Origin: Actinomyces sp.
Lineage (GTDB): Bacteria; Actinomycetota; Actinomycetes; Actinomycetales; Actinomycetaceae
Assembly: GCA_012837655.1 (NCBI GenBank)
Contig: DUQT01000202.1
Coordinates: 1 to 5,816 of the forward strand
Reading direction: 5' to 3'
Length of the DNA stretch: 5,816 nucleotides
In this document: one piece after another, positions 1 to 5,337 of the stretch
Numbering within the stretch: position 1 is the first letter of the stretch
Layout: every line of letters starts with the position of its first letter
Program-made: the position numbers and the translations under genes
Notes under the pieces: model-generated
Databases searched by the model: none
The model's input: only the letters and a program-made list of their open reading frames with translations
Told to the model about the DNA's origin: nothing

Positions 1-579
1 AATGAGGAAAGCCAGCGCCATCGTGAGGACGAGTCCGGTTAGAATCTCCGGAATAATGTCGCGTTGAAAACCGTCCGTGAACAACGACCCGAGCGACTTA
101 ATTCCAAGCACCGCGCCAACCGTCGTTAGCGAAATCGTCGACACAGCCACGACGCGCAATCCCGCCAAAATAGCGGGACCGGCGAGCGGCAAGTGGACTC
201 CAAAGAAGAGTCGACCAGGTCCGTAACCGGTCGCTTCCGCGGCATTGAGGACGTCCTTATCAACGGAATCAAAAGCGTCGGCGGCCGCTCTGACCATGAG
301 CGCGCATCCATAAATCGTGAGGACGATGTGCACATTCAGGGAGGACCGCAGGGGAACTCCGGCGATAATTGGTATGAGGACGAACAGCGCGATGGACGGA
401 ATCGTGTAAAGCAGGCCGGTGGAAGTCAGGGTGATTTCGCGGAGCCGTGGGTGCTTGGTCGCTAGATACGCGATTGGCACGGAAATTATCAGGCTGAAAA
501 ATATTGCCGGAAGTGCCAGGTACAGGTGGGCGTAAAGAGCGAAGCCTATGAAATCCAAGTTTTGGAAAATCCAGGTCAC
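1..579 (-). CDS. ABC transporter permease, osmoprotectant (glycine betaine/choline/carnitine) type, partial
   Basis: Inner-membrane permease of a binding-protein-dependent importer; only the first 193 codons are present and the C-terminus lies beyond position 1. I translated it by hand from a GTG start at 579-577. The start is placed there because the GTG overlaps the ATPase stop as GTGA, the usual sign of translational coupling. Hydrophobic stretches lie at about residues 11-40, 54-74, 82-98, 133-160 and 180-193. The cytoplasmic EAA-type loop is visible at about residues 110-142 (NAAEATGYG, then HLPLAGPAILAGLR), which is the ATPase docking site of the BPD_transp_1 family. The LLYTIPSIALF segment is typical of the OpuCB/OpuBB/ProW branch. 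The family is normally about 210-230 residues in this short form, so little is missing. A solute-binding protein and possibly a second permease would be expected just outside the window. Substrate assignment is by family resemblance only. Confidence 0.9.
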   Translation of the reverse strand, partial: MTWIFQNLDFIGFALYAHLYLALPAIFFSLIISVPIAYLATKHPRLREITLTSTGLLYTIPSIALFVLIPIIAGVPLRSSLNVHIVLTIYGCALMVRAAADAFDSVDKDVLNAAEATGYGPGRLFFGVHLPLAGPAILAGLRVVAVSTISLTTVGAVLGIKSLGSLFTDGFQRDIIPEILTGLVLTMALAFLI

Positions 580-1460
580 TTGTTTGCGCCTTCCCCGACT
601 CCCGGCACGCCAACTCCCGGCACGCCAGCTCCGGCGGCGTTCGCCGGGTTTCCGGAGAGTGATCCAAGCGGTCGCCCACTGGAATCAATGACAATGTTTT
701 GGTCATCCAGGTAAAGGTCACGTGACGCGCGCACACCCAGGAACTGTTCGACGAACTCGTTGGCCGGTTTTACAAGGAGATCTGACGGAGTCCCATGTTG
801 CTGAATCTGTGCGCCTTGGGTGAGGAGGACGACCTCGTCGGACATGCGAAGCGCCTCGTCCACATCGTGGGTCACGAACAGGATCGTGGTTTCCAACTCT
901 TCCTGCAGATCCAAAACCAGTTCCTGCAACTGACGTCGAACGACCGGATCGACCGCGGCGAAGGGTTCGTCCATCAGAACGATATTTGGGTTTGGCGCCA
1001 GGGCTCGGGCCACGCCGACTCGCTGCGCCTGCCCACCGGACAGCTGCCCGGGATAACGATTCGCCATTTCAGGCGAAAGTCCAACAAGCTCCAACATTTC
1101 CATGCCGCGAGCGTGCGACTCCTTCTTAGACTTGCCCTGAAGTCGCAAAACAGTCGTCACATTGTCCAAAACCGTGCGGTGTGGAAGTAGGCCAGAGGCC
1201 TGCATGACATAGCCAATCGACCGCCGTAGCTGCACCGGATCAGTTTCAGCCACGTCCTCGCCGTCAATCAAAATCTGCCCACTTGTGGGAGATTCCATTC
1301 GATTCACCATGCGTAGCAACGTGGTTTTTCCACAGCCAGAGGACCCGAGCAGGACGTGGATCGTGCGGGAATCTATTGTGTGAGTGAACTGGTCAACGGC
1401 GGCAAGGGAGCCCTTTTTCGCTCGTTGGAACCGCTTGGTAACGTCGCGAAACTCGATCAT
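576..1460 (-). CDS. ABC transporter ATP-binding protein, osmoprotectant importer (OpuCA/ProV-like, without CBS domains)
   Basis: Cytoplasmic ATPase that powers the adjacent permease, 294 aa. Complete nucleotide-binding domain: Walker A GSSGCGKTT at 39-47, Q-loop Gln87, signature LSGGQ at 140-144, Walker B VLMDEP at 161-166 with catalytic Glu165, D-loop around 170, and H-loop His198. The sequence LLPHRTVLDNV after the Q-loop is characteristic of the glycine betaine/choline/carnitine subfamily. OpuCA- and ProV-type proteins usually run to about 380-400 aa with two CBS domains that sense ionic strength; here the protein stops after about 265 structured residues and a Gly/Ala/Pro/Val tail (about 266-294). 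The ATG at 1460 is preceded by GAGAGG (1471-1466) at 5 nt. First gene of its transcript as seen here; the stop overlaps the permease start by 4 nt. The function as importer ATPase is firm; the solute is inferred. Confidence 0.95.
   Translation of the reverse strand: MIEFRDVTKRFQRAKKGSLAAVDQFTHTIDSRTIHVLLGSSGCGKTTLLRMVNRMESPTSGQILIDGEDVAETDPVQLRRSIGYVMQASGLLPHRTVLDNVTTVLRLQGKSKKESHARGMEMLELVGLSPEMANRYPGQLSGGQAQRVGVARALAPNPNIVLMDEPFAAVDPVVRRQLQELVLDLQEELETTILFVTHDVDEALRMSDEVVLLTQGAQIQQHGTPSDLLVKPANEFVEQFLGVRASRDLYLDDQNIVIDSSGRPLGSLSGNPANAAGAGVPGVGVPGVGEGANK
598..627 (-). repeat. Perfect 15-bp tandem duplication encoding GVPGV-GVPGV in the ATPase tail
   Basis: ACTCCCGGCACGCCA occurs at 598-612 and again, identically, at 613-627. 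On the minus strand it is in frame and encodes an elastin-like VPGVG pentapeptide twice, near residues 279-288 of the ATPase. Being a multiple of three, gain or loss of a unit would only change tail length. It lies after the last recognisable NBD element, so it probably does not affect catalysis. Confidence 0.95.
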
Positions 1461-1486
1461 GCGGACCTCTCATTGGATGTTCTACA

Positions 1487-1515
1487 AGCTTAAGGGCTCC
1501 CTGTGTAAAGTTCCT
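1487..1515 (-). promoter_or_regulatory. Possible promoter of the ABC transporter operon
   Basis: Reading the minus strand, TAAGCT (1492-1487) fits the actinobacterial TANNNT -10 pattern. The hexamer 17 nt upstream is AGGAAC (1515-1510), which is a poor housekeeping -35 though it contains GGAAC as in some ECF-sigma promoters; no matching ECF -10 was found at the right distance. Transcription would start near 1480 and give a leader of about 20 nt including the GAGAGG ribosome site. Weak, position-based evidence. Confidence 0.3.
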
Positions 1516-1521
1516 GTTACA
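1504..1521. promoter_or_regulatory. Candidate operator: dyad TGTAA-N8-TTACA
   Basis: Perfect 5-bp arms TGTAA (1504-1508) and TTACA (1517-1521) are separated by 8 bp, giving an 18-bp dyad of a size suited to a dimeric regulator. It covers the proposed -35 (1510-1515) of the ABC operon, so a bound protein would repress. No known regulator can be assigned from the sequence. Confidence 0.35.
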
Positions 1522-1598
1522 TGAGGATTTTTTCGCAAAGCGATACCGTGCGGTTTGAAATGTGACCGATTTCGACGAGGGCGGCGCTCGGTCCGGAC

Positions 1599-1653
1599 GG
1601 GGCGGGTTGCTTGCGGACGGGCAGGCCGCTCGCCGATGGGACCAACCCCGCCC
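1599..1653 (-). terminator. GC-rich inverted repeat downstream of the Nudix gene (possible terminator)
   Basis: GGGGCGGGTTG (1599-1609) can pair with CAACCCCGCCC (1643-1653), allowing one bulged base, around a 33-nt loop that can fold further. It lies 11 bp past the Nudix stop and before the ABC operon promoter region, where a transcript end is expected. There is no T-run on either strand after the stem, so it is not a canonical intrinsic terminator. The rest of the 203-bp gap (1461-1663) holds only the promoter and dyad listed separately. Confidence 0.3.
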
Positions 1654-1663
1654 AACCGCGCTA

Positions 1664-2179
1664 CTAATTGCCGGGCAACTCCGCGGTACGTTCGACTTCT
1701 TCGGCGTCAAACTCAAAAATGGTCGGCTGTGGATCCGCGAGGACGTTCGCAACAACGGTCCGGAAACGCTCATTCATCGGAGGGAGGTCATCCGCGTCAA
1801 ACCACCGAACCTCCGAGTTTTCCCCATCAGCAGGACGGAGGTCGCCGCTGAGGTAACGCATGTGGAAAGAAATATCCAGGTAGCGGCTGACGTCGCCGTT
1901 GGGGTACTTGACCGGACCGACGGAGTCCAGCGAGACCACGCGGACCGGCTCCACGCGGACATTTGCTTCTTCGAGGGCTTCACGCGCCGCAGCGTTAGCT
2001 GGCTGCTCGCCCGGGTCAATAATGCCCGTGATGGGCGTCCATTCGCCGTTATCGGCCCGCTTTACCAGCAGGACTCGCGACTTTTCATCGTCGGTAACGA
2101 CCCCGGTGACGCCGGAAAGCCAAAGTTCCGCGTGGCCAATGTGTTTGCGAAGTTCAACAACAAATTCCGGAATAGGCAT
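1664..2179 (-). CDS. Nudix hydrolase family protein
   Basis: Predicted cytoplasmic pyrophosphohydrolase of nucleoside diphosphate derivatives, 171 aa, Mg-dependent by family. The Nudix box GX5EX7REUXEEXGU is at residues 52-74: Gly52, Glu58, Arg66-Glu67, and catalytic Glu70-Glu71 are all present. Position 73, normally Gly, is Asn (EEANV). The N-terminal part (residues 19-50) holds the usual strand SGVTGVVTDD...VLLVKR and the WTPITG approach to the box. The C-terminal part contains EVRWFDADDLPPM (about 123-135), the common Nudix element that closes the substrate site. The last about 20 residues are acidic and family-unspecific. The ATG at 2179 has no Shine-Dalgarno sequence; a TACACT -10 box ends 6 nt before it, so the mRNA may be leaderless. 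It is divergent from the MFS gene. Substrate cannot be told; house-cleaning of oxidised or non-canonical nucleotides is one family role. Confidence 0.93.
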   Translation of the reverse strand: MPIPEFVVELRKHIGHAELWLSGVTGVVTDDEKSRVLLVKRADNGEWTPITGIIDPGEQPANAAAREALEEANVRVEPVRVVSLDSVGPVKYPNGDVSRYLDISFHMRYLSGDLRPADGENSEVRWFDADDLPPMNERFRTVVANVLADPQPTIFEFDAEEVERTAELPGN

Positions 2180-2185
2180 ATTTTC

Positions 2186-2191
2186 AGTGTA
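2186..2191 (-). promoter_or_regulatory. -10 box for a leaderless Nudix transcript
   Basis: TACACT on the minus strand (2191-2186) matches TANANT fully. Six bases (GAAAAT, 2185-2180) separate it from the A of the ATG at 2179, which is the normal distance from a -10 box to the transcription start. No Shine-Dalgarno sequence lies before the ATG. The -35 region 16-18 nt upstream (around 2208-2215) is poor, as is common in corynebacterial promoters. Confidence 0.6.
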
Positions 2192-2215
2192 GACGTTGCC
2201 CGGGACATAAACATT

Positions 2216-2244
2216 TTGGGATCCAACTGGTTGATTCGTATGCT
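2216..2244 (+). promoter_or_regulatory. Promoter for a leaderless MFS transporter transcript
   Basis: TTGGGA (2216-2221, 4 of 6 to TTGACA) and TATGCT (2239-2244, TANNNT type) are spaced by exactly 17 bp. The seventh base after the -10 box is the G of GTG at 2251, so initiation there would give an mRNA starting with its start codon. No ribosome site precedes either candidate GTG. It lies back to back with the Nudix promoter inside about 70 bp. Confidence 0.55.
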
Positions 2245-2250
2245 GTGGGG

Positions 2251-3510
2251 GTGTCCAATGTTAAACGTTTGCTTTCGGCGATTGTCGCGATTGTTTTCTT
2301 CACCTACATTGGGCAGTTCTTGCTGAATGCCGCGATCGCTCCCCTAGCGCGAGCGATGGGTTTGGCTGAATGGCACATGGGTGCCGCACTGTCACTGGCG
2401 GCAATCATGGTTACTTTGCTAAGCCAAAGGTGGGGGCGCGCATCGCTTTCGTGGGGCCGCAAACCCGTACTGGTGACTGCGCTGGTGCTGGCGTTGATAG
2501 CGGGTTTACTTTTCGCGTTAACAACGTACGCACGAACAAACTTTTGGATTCCGGCGGGAGTTGCCGCAGCAGGAATAATCTTGGCCCGCGGAGGTTTTTT
2601 CGGCGCAGCGGTAGCCGCTGTTCCGCCTACCGGCCAGGCACTGATCGCAGAGCTAACACCCGACGAGGAATCCCGCGTCCGCGGCATGGCAGCCTTTGGG
2701 TCTGCGTTCAACATCGCAGCAATGATAGGCGCGTTGCTCTCAGGCTTGCTCGCGGCGTGGTGGCTAATGGCTCCGGTTTATGCGACCCCTATAAGCGTTG
2801 GGATTGCGCTAATCATTGCTGTGGTAATGCTCCCCAAAACACCGCCAAGCAAGAAAATAAAGCAACCGCCAAAACTTTCGCCTCGCGATAAACGAGTCCA
2901 ACCGTTCCTGTTCGCAGGCTTCGGCATGTTCTTTGCCGCTGGAATCATTCAGATCTGTATTGGTTTCATCATGCAGGACAGGTTCGGTTTCGCACCCTCA
3001 GAAGCCGTGCTACCAACTGGCATTGCGATGCTAGGACAGGCGGTCGGCGCATTATTTTCACAGCTCGTGTTGGTTCCTAGGCTTGCTTGGCCTCCCAGAC
3101 GACTACTCCGGGTCGGCCTAATCGTCGTGACGGTTGCAGTAACGAGCATTGCTGTTCCACTTCCACTGTGGGCGACGATCGCCGGAGTCTGTGGCATTGG
3201 CGTGGGCATGGGACTTGCGAGCCCCGGTTACAACGCCGGCGCTAGTCTCAAGGTTGCACCCGAGGAACAAGGCTCAGTCGCGGGACTACTCTCCGCAGTC
3301 GGCGGCCTTACTTGGGTCTTCGCACCGATCACCGGAACCACAATCTACGGCTGGAATCCAACCGCAGCTATTCTTCTGGGAACCTTCGCGGTGGGAACTT
3401 CCACTCTGATTGCGTGGCTCCACCCAGAATTCCGGGTCGCAAATCGTCCTAAGCGCTTCCGACTGAGCCTTGACCGAAGCCGATCCGGCAAGAGGAACGA
3501 AGACGCCTAG
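2251..3510 (+). CDS. Major facilitator superfamily transporter, drug-efflux (DHA1/TetA-like) type
   Basis: Twelve-helix inner-membrane transporter, probably a proton-driven exporter of small organic compounds, 420 codons including stop from GTG 2251. A GTG two codons upstream (2245) is also in frame; I favour 2251 because a -10 box ends 7 nt before it and there is no Shine-Dalgarno sequence for either. Counting from 2245, the TM2-TM3 loop has the MFS motif A remnant SQRWGRASLSWGRK at 60-73. TM5 resembles antiporter motif C (GSAFNIAAMIGALLSG, 152-167). A Lys/Pro-rich cytoplasmic loop at about 198-218 joins the two six-helix halves. The GYNAGASLKVAPEEQGSVAGL segment at 328-348 matches the TetA-like pattern before TM11. 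The C-terminal about 25 residues are basic and cytoplasmic. It is divergent from the Nudix gene and convergent with the OYE gene, sharing the stop palindrome. Substrate unknown. Confidence 0.93.
   Translation: MSNVKRLLSAIVAIVFFTYIGQFLLNAAIAPLARAMGLAEWHMGAALSLAAIMVTLLSQRWGRASLSWGRKPVLVTALVLALIAGLLFALTTYARTNFWIPAGVAAAGIILARGGFFGAAVAAVPPTGQALIAELTPDEESRVRGMAAFGSAFNIAAMIGALLSGLLAAWWLMAPVYATPISVGIALIIAVVMLPKTPPSKKIKQPPKLSPRDKRVQPFLFAGFGMFFAAGIIQICIGFIMQDRFGFAPSEAVLPTGIAMLGQAVGALFSQLVLVPRLAWPPRRLLRVGLIVVTVAVTSIAVPLPLWATIAGVCGIGVGMGLASPGYNAGASLKVAPEEQGSVAGLLSAVGGLTWVFAPITGTTIYGWNPTAAILLGTFAVGTSTLIAWLHPEFRVANRPKRFRLSLDRSRSGKRNEDA
3507..3510. other. CTAG palindrome forming both stop codons of convergent genes
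   Basis: The MFS gene ends with TAG at 3508-3510 on the plus strand. The OYE gene ends with TAG read from 3509 to 3507 on the minus strand. Both stops are therefore made by one CTAG, giving a 4-bp tail-to-tail overlap with no intergenic space and no obvious terminator between the genes. Confidence 0.98.
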
Positions 3511-4565
3511 TCAGTGAACTCGATGTAGCCCTCGGGGCCGCCCTGGTAGAAAGTTTCTGGATTCGGCGCCCGTAGTTCTGAACCGTCCTGCCAGCGCTGG
3601 GCAAGATCCGGATTCGAAATGAGCATGCGTCCTACGACCACGGCATCGGCACCCATTTCCATTATTTTCTCGGCGTCGTCAAGTTGAGTGACCGTTGCAA
3701 AACCTGAGTTGAACAGGAATGGACCGTTCCAACGATCCTGCAGGTGCTTGGTAAGTTCAGCATCTGCATCTCCAAGAACCGACAAGTACGCAAGGTTCAG
3801 GTCCTCGATGCCGTCAAGCAATGCATCATAGGTTGCAGTGCTGTCAGGACCGGGTTTTTCGTTGGTGCCCTGCGCTCCAGTGTTTGGCGAAATACGAAGA
3901 CCCACGCGGTCAGCGCCGATCCCGTCAGCGATGGCACGAACTACTTCCACTGCGAAACGAGCACGATTCTGCGGATTACCACCGTGTTCGTCTCCACGAT
4001 GGTTGGTTTCAGGTGCAAGGAATTGGTGAATCAGGTACCCGTTTGCGCCGTGGATTTCGACGCCGTCCAAACCAGCTTCGATGGCGTTCTTTGCCGCGGT
4101 CACGTAATCCTGCACGACTCCAGCGACTTCGCTGGTCTCGAGTGCTCGTGCCTCTTCATAGGGAACCCTGCCCTGCGTGGTCATGATTTCACCTGGAGCG
4201 GTCGTTGCAGACGGTGAAATCGGCTGCTCGCCAGTTGTGTACCTATGCGCAATGCGACCCGCATGCATGAGTTGCGCGAAAATAAGTCCGCCTGCTTCAT
4301 GGACAGCGTCAGCGACTTTTCGCCAGCCCCGAACCTGCTCCTCATTGTGAAGTCCCGGCGTATTGATATAGGCCTGTCCTACCTGAGACGGTTGCACGCC
4401 CTCGGTAACAATCAATCCGACGCCCGCGCGCTGACGGTAATACTCGACGTTCATGTCGTTCAACGTGCCATCAGCTTCTGAACGATTGCGCGTCATCGGC
4501 GCCATGACGATCCGATTCTTCGCGGTGTATCGGCCGATTTCCAAGGGTTCGAACAGGTTTGCCAT
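3507..4565 (-). CDS. NADH:flavin oxidoreductase, old yellow enzyme family (alkene reductase, NemA-like)
   Basis: Soluble FMN-dependent ene-reductase that, by family, uses NAD(P)H to reduce activated C=C bonds, quinones, nitroaromatics or nitrate esters. 352 aa from ATG 4565. TIM-barrel landmarks in order: LFEPLEIGRYTAKNRIVMAPMTRNR (4-28) with the flavin-binding MAPMTR at 21-26, Gln98 in FAQLMHAGR, and substrate-binding His172 and Asn175 with proton donor Tyr177 in HGANGY. Then follow Arg223 in GLRISP and the phosphate-binding VVVGRMLISNPDL (309-321). The C-terminus GGPEGYIEFTD is typical of the NemA/bacterial pentaerythritol-tetranitrate-reductase class. The usual DxYGG after the active site reads DEHGG (192-196). 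The 54-bp gap to the upstream CPVC gene and shared strand make co-transcription plausible. An in-frame TTG at 4574 is the alternative start. Physiological substrate not deducible. Confidence 0.96.
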   Translation of the reverse strand: MANLFEPLEIGRYTAKNRIVMAPMTRNRSEADGTLNDMNVEYYRQRAGVGLIVTEGVQPSQVGQAYINTPGLHNEEQVRGWRKVADAVHEAGGLIFAQLMHAGRIAHRYTTGEQPISPSATTAPGEIMTTQGRVPYEEARALETSEVAGVVQDYVTAAKNAIEAGLDGVEIHGANGYLIHQFLAPETNHRGDEHGGNPQNRARFAVEVVRAIADGIGADRVGLRISPNTGAQGTNEKPGPDSTATYDALLDGIEDLNLAYLSVLGDADAELTKHLQDRWNGPFLFNSGFATVTQLDDAEKIMEMGADAVVVGRMLISNPDLAQRWQDGSELRAPNPETFYQGGPEGYIEFTD

Positions 4566-4578
4566 CAGTACCAACTAA

Positions 4579-4584
4579 TCCTTT
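4579..4584 (-). promoter_or_regulatory. Ribosome binding site that leaves the OYE start ambiguous
   Basis: AAAGGA on the minus strand (4584-4579) is the only Shine-Dalgarno-like sequence here. It is 4 nt from an in-frame TTG at 4574 but 13 nt from the ATG at 4565. I kept the ATG because MANLFEPLEIG matches where OYE proteins normally begin; the TTG would add only Met-Val-Leu. The spacing argument points weakly the other way. Confidence 0.45.
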
Positions 4585-4619
4585 CAGGGCAAAATTAATC
4601 GCGGGCCGAGCTCACGCCC

Positions 4620-5186
4620 TCATTTAATTTCTACGGCTTCAGTTTCTGCGGGAAGTTGCTCGCCGGTTACGGAATCAACCGGATTGGTACGCCGCGCGGT
4701 GCGGATTCGCAGGTAGAGGGCAAGGCCCAACGCGACCACCGAGAACACCGCAATGTAGGGCTGCAGAGGTGCCCAAACGCCGAGCGCGCCCGCCGTTCCA
4801 AGGAGTAGCAGGATGATTTTGTTGCAGACCGGACACGCCACCGCGAAGAGCGCGAGGGTGACGCCGCCGATTAGGCGACCGTTCTTTTGGAACTCCATGG
4901 GTGGCGCCTGGATCGCGAACCAGAGGAAGGTGAGGACGACGGTCGCGCCGACGATGGGGTACTCCCACCAGCGGATTGGGACCTCACGGCCAAAGATCGG
5001 ATTTGGAATCAGATCCGTGGGCAGGCCGAGGAACAGCAGGACCGCGCATGCCCACGCAAACGCGATGAGGATTCGCTTGCGGCGCTCTTGCTTGCGGTCA
5101 GCTTCAGCGGCCTTGTAGCCAGTGCCCATGCCGGTTGGTTGTGGTTGCGATAAGACGGCGAGAGTTGAATTCTGGTCGTCCGACAT
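4620..5186 (-). CDS. Small membrane protein with intramembrane CPVC motif, unknown function
   Basis: I do not recognise a named family. 188 aa from ATG 5186, chosen because GGAGG lies 4 nt upstream. The frame is open to 5345, but those 53 extra codons cross what looks like a promoter region and give unconvincing protein. Residues 1-38 are hydrophilic, with a basic RKQERRKR patch at 31-38 just before TM1 that suggests a cytoplasmic N-terminus. Predicted helices: about 39-56, 73-93, 105-134 and 142-160. A conserved-looking CPVCNKIILLLLG begins at Cys118, placing Cys118-x-x-Cys121 inside TM3; another Cys is at 47 in TM1. The tail (161-188) is hydrophilic and acidic at its end. I recall similar unannotated CPVCNK membrane proteins in other actinobacteria, but cannot cite one. 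A thiol-redox or metal role is suggested by the CxxC and by its neighbours, a TauE/SafE protein and an OYE reductase. VKOR also has four helices and a CxxC, but its other motifs are not visible. Confidence 0.85.
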   Translation of the reverse strand: MSDDQNSTLAVLSQPQPTGMGTGYKAAEADRKQERRKRILIAFAWACAVLLFLGLPTDLIPNPIFGREVPIRWWEYPIVGATVVLTFLWFAIQAPPMEFQKNGRLIGGVTLALFAVACPVCNKIILLLLGTAGALGVWAPLQPYIAVFSVVALGLALYLRIRTARRTNPVDSVTGEQLPAETEAVEIK

Positions 5187-5190
5187 CGTG

Positions 5191-5195
5191 CCTCC
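5191..5195 (-). promoter_or_regulatory. Ribosome binding site fixing the CPVC-protein start
   Basis: GGAGG on the minus strand (5195-5191) is the strongest Shine-Dalgarno sequence in the window and sits 4 nt before ATG 5186. It rules in favour of this start over the longer open frame reaching 5345. Confidence 0.75.
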
Positions 5196-5225
5196 AGGTA
5201 TGTGCCTAAGGTACTCGTTGGATTC

Positions 5226-5231
5226 ACAATA
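5226..5231 (-). promoter_or_regulatory. Candidate -10 box for the CPVC-protein gene
   Basis: TATTGT (5231-5226, minus strand) fits TANNNT. A start about 7 nt downstream (near 5219, an A on the minus strand) would give a leader of about 33 nt containing the GGAGG site. The -35 region around 5249-5254 (GAGCGA) is poor. The hexamer overlaps the GGGGTATT arm of the palindrome described next. Confidence 0.4.
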
Positions 5232-5245
5232 CCCCAGGGGGTTTA
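5228..5245. promoter_or_regulatory. Operator-like palindrome resembling CsoR/CstR-family sites
   Basis: AATACCCCAGGGGGTTTA: arms ACCCC (5231-5235) and GGGGT (5238-5242) around a 2-bp spacer, with one further outer A-T match (5229/5244). CsoR-family repressors (Cu(I) sensors and the persulfide sensor CstR) bind dyads with C-tract and G-tract arms flanked by TA/AT, which this resembles. It covers part of the likely -10 box, as a repressor site would. No CsoR-family gene is in the window, so assignment is by pattern alone. Confidence 0.35.
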
Positions 5246-5288
5246 CGATCGCTCTGTGAGATTCCACAATGTAACCACATCTCGCCTT

Positions 5289-5310
5289 TTCGGATTCTTC
5301 GCCGTCCGAA
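5289..5310. terminator. Hairpin between the TauE-family and CPVC genes
   Basis: TTCGGA (5289-5294) and TCCGAA (5305-5310) form a perfect 6-bp stem, extended by one G-T pair, around a loop of about 8-10 nt. It starts about 27 bp beyond the TauE stop. No T-run follows on the minus strand, so it could be a weak terminator, an attenuating structure or an mRNA 3' end stabiliser. Confidence 0.3.
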
Positions 5311-5337
5311 TAATTCACGAGGGCGGTGCTTGGCGGG

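Larger units (their letters stand above)
5222..5270 (-). repeat. Two direct copies of ATTGTG(G)AAT, about 40 bp apart
   Basis: On the minus strand ATTGTGGAAT (5270-5261) and ATTGTGAAT (5230-5222) recur in the same orientation, differing by one inserted G. They begin about 40 bp apart, close to four helical turns, and flank the CsoR-like palindrome. The promoter-proximal copy overlaps the -10 box. They may be a two-site operator or chance. Confidence 0.3.

Noticed and set aside
269..736. Minus-strand open frame of 155 codons overlapping the permease and the ATPase end
   Set aside because: Out of frame with two convincing proteins joined by a GTGA overlap; its product is rich in Arg/Pro and resembles no protein.
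1562..2326. Long plus-strand open frame (254 codons) across the Nudix gene
   Set aside because: It is the antisense shadow of a gene with a complete Nudix box, shows no recognisable domain, and runs into the MFS gene in a different frame.
3744..4217. Plus-strand open frames opposite the OYE gene
   Set aside because: Antisense shadows of a well-conserved TIM-barrel protein, without ribosome sites or domains.
4585..4620. Small GGGC...GCCC stem between the CPVC and OYE genes as a terminator
   Set aside because: Only 4 bp of stem with a mixed TTAATTTT following; too weak to call, and co-transcription of the two genes remains plausible.
5255..5268. TGTG-N6-CACA as a GlxR/CRP-type site
   Set aside because: Arms match the cAMP-receptor family half-sites, but the spacing is 6 bp and the known consensus requires 8, so binding is doubtful.
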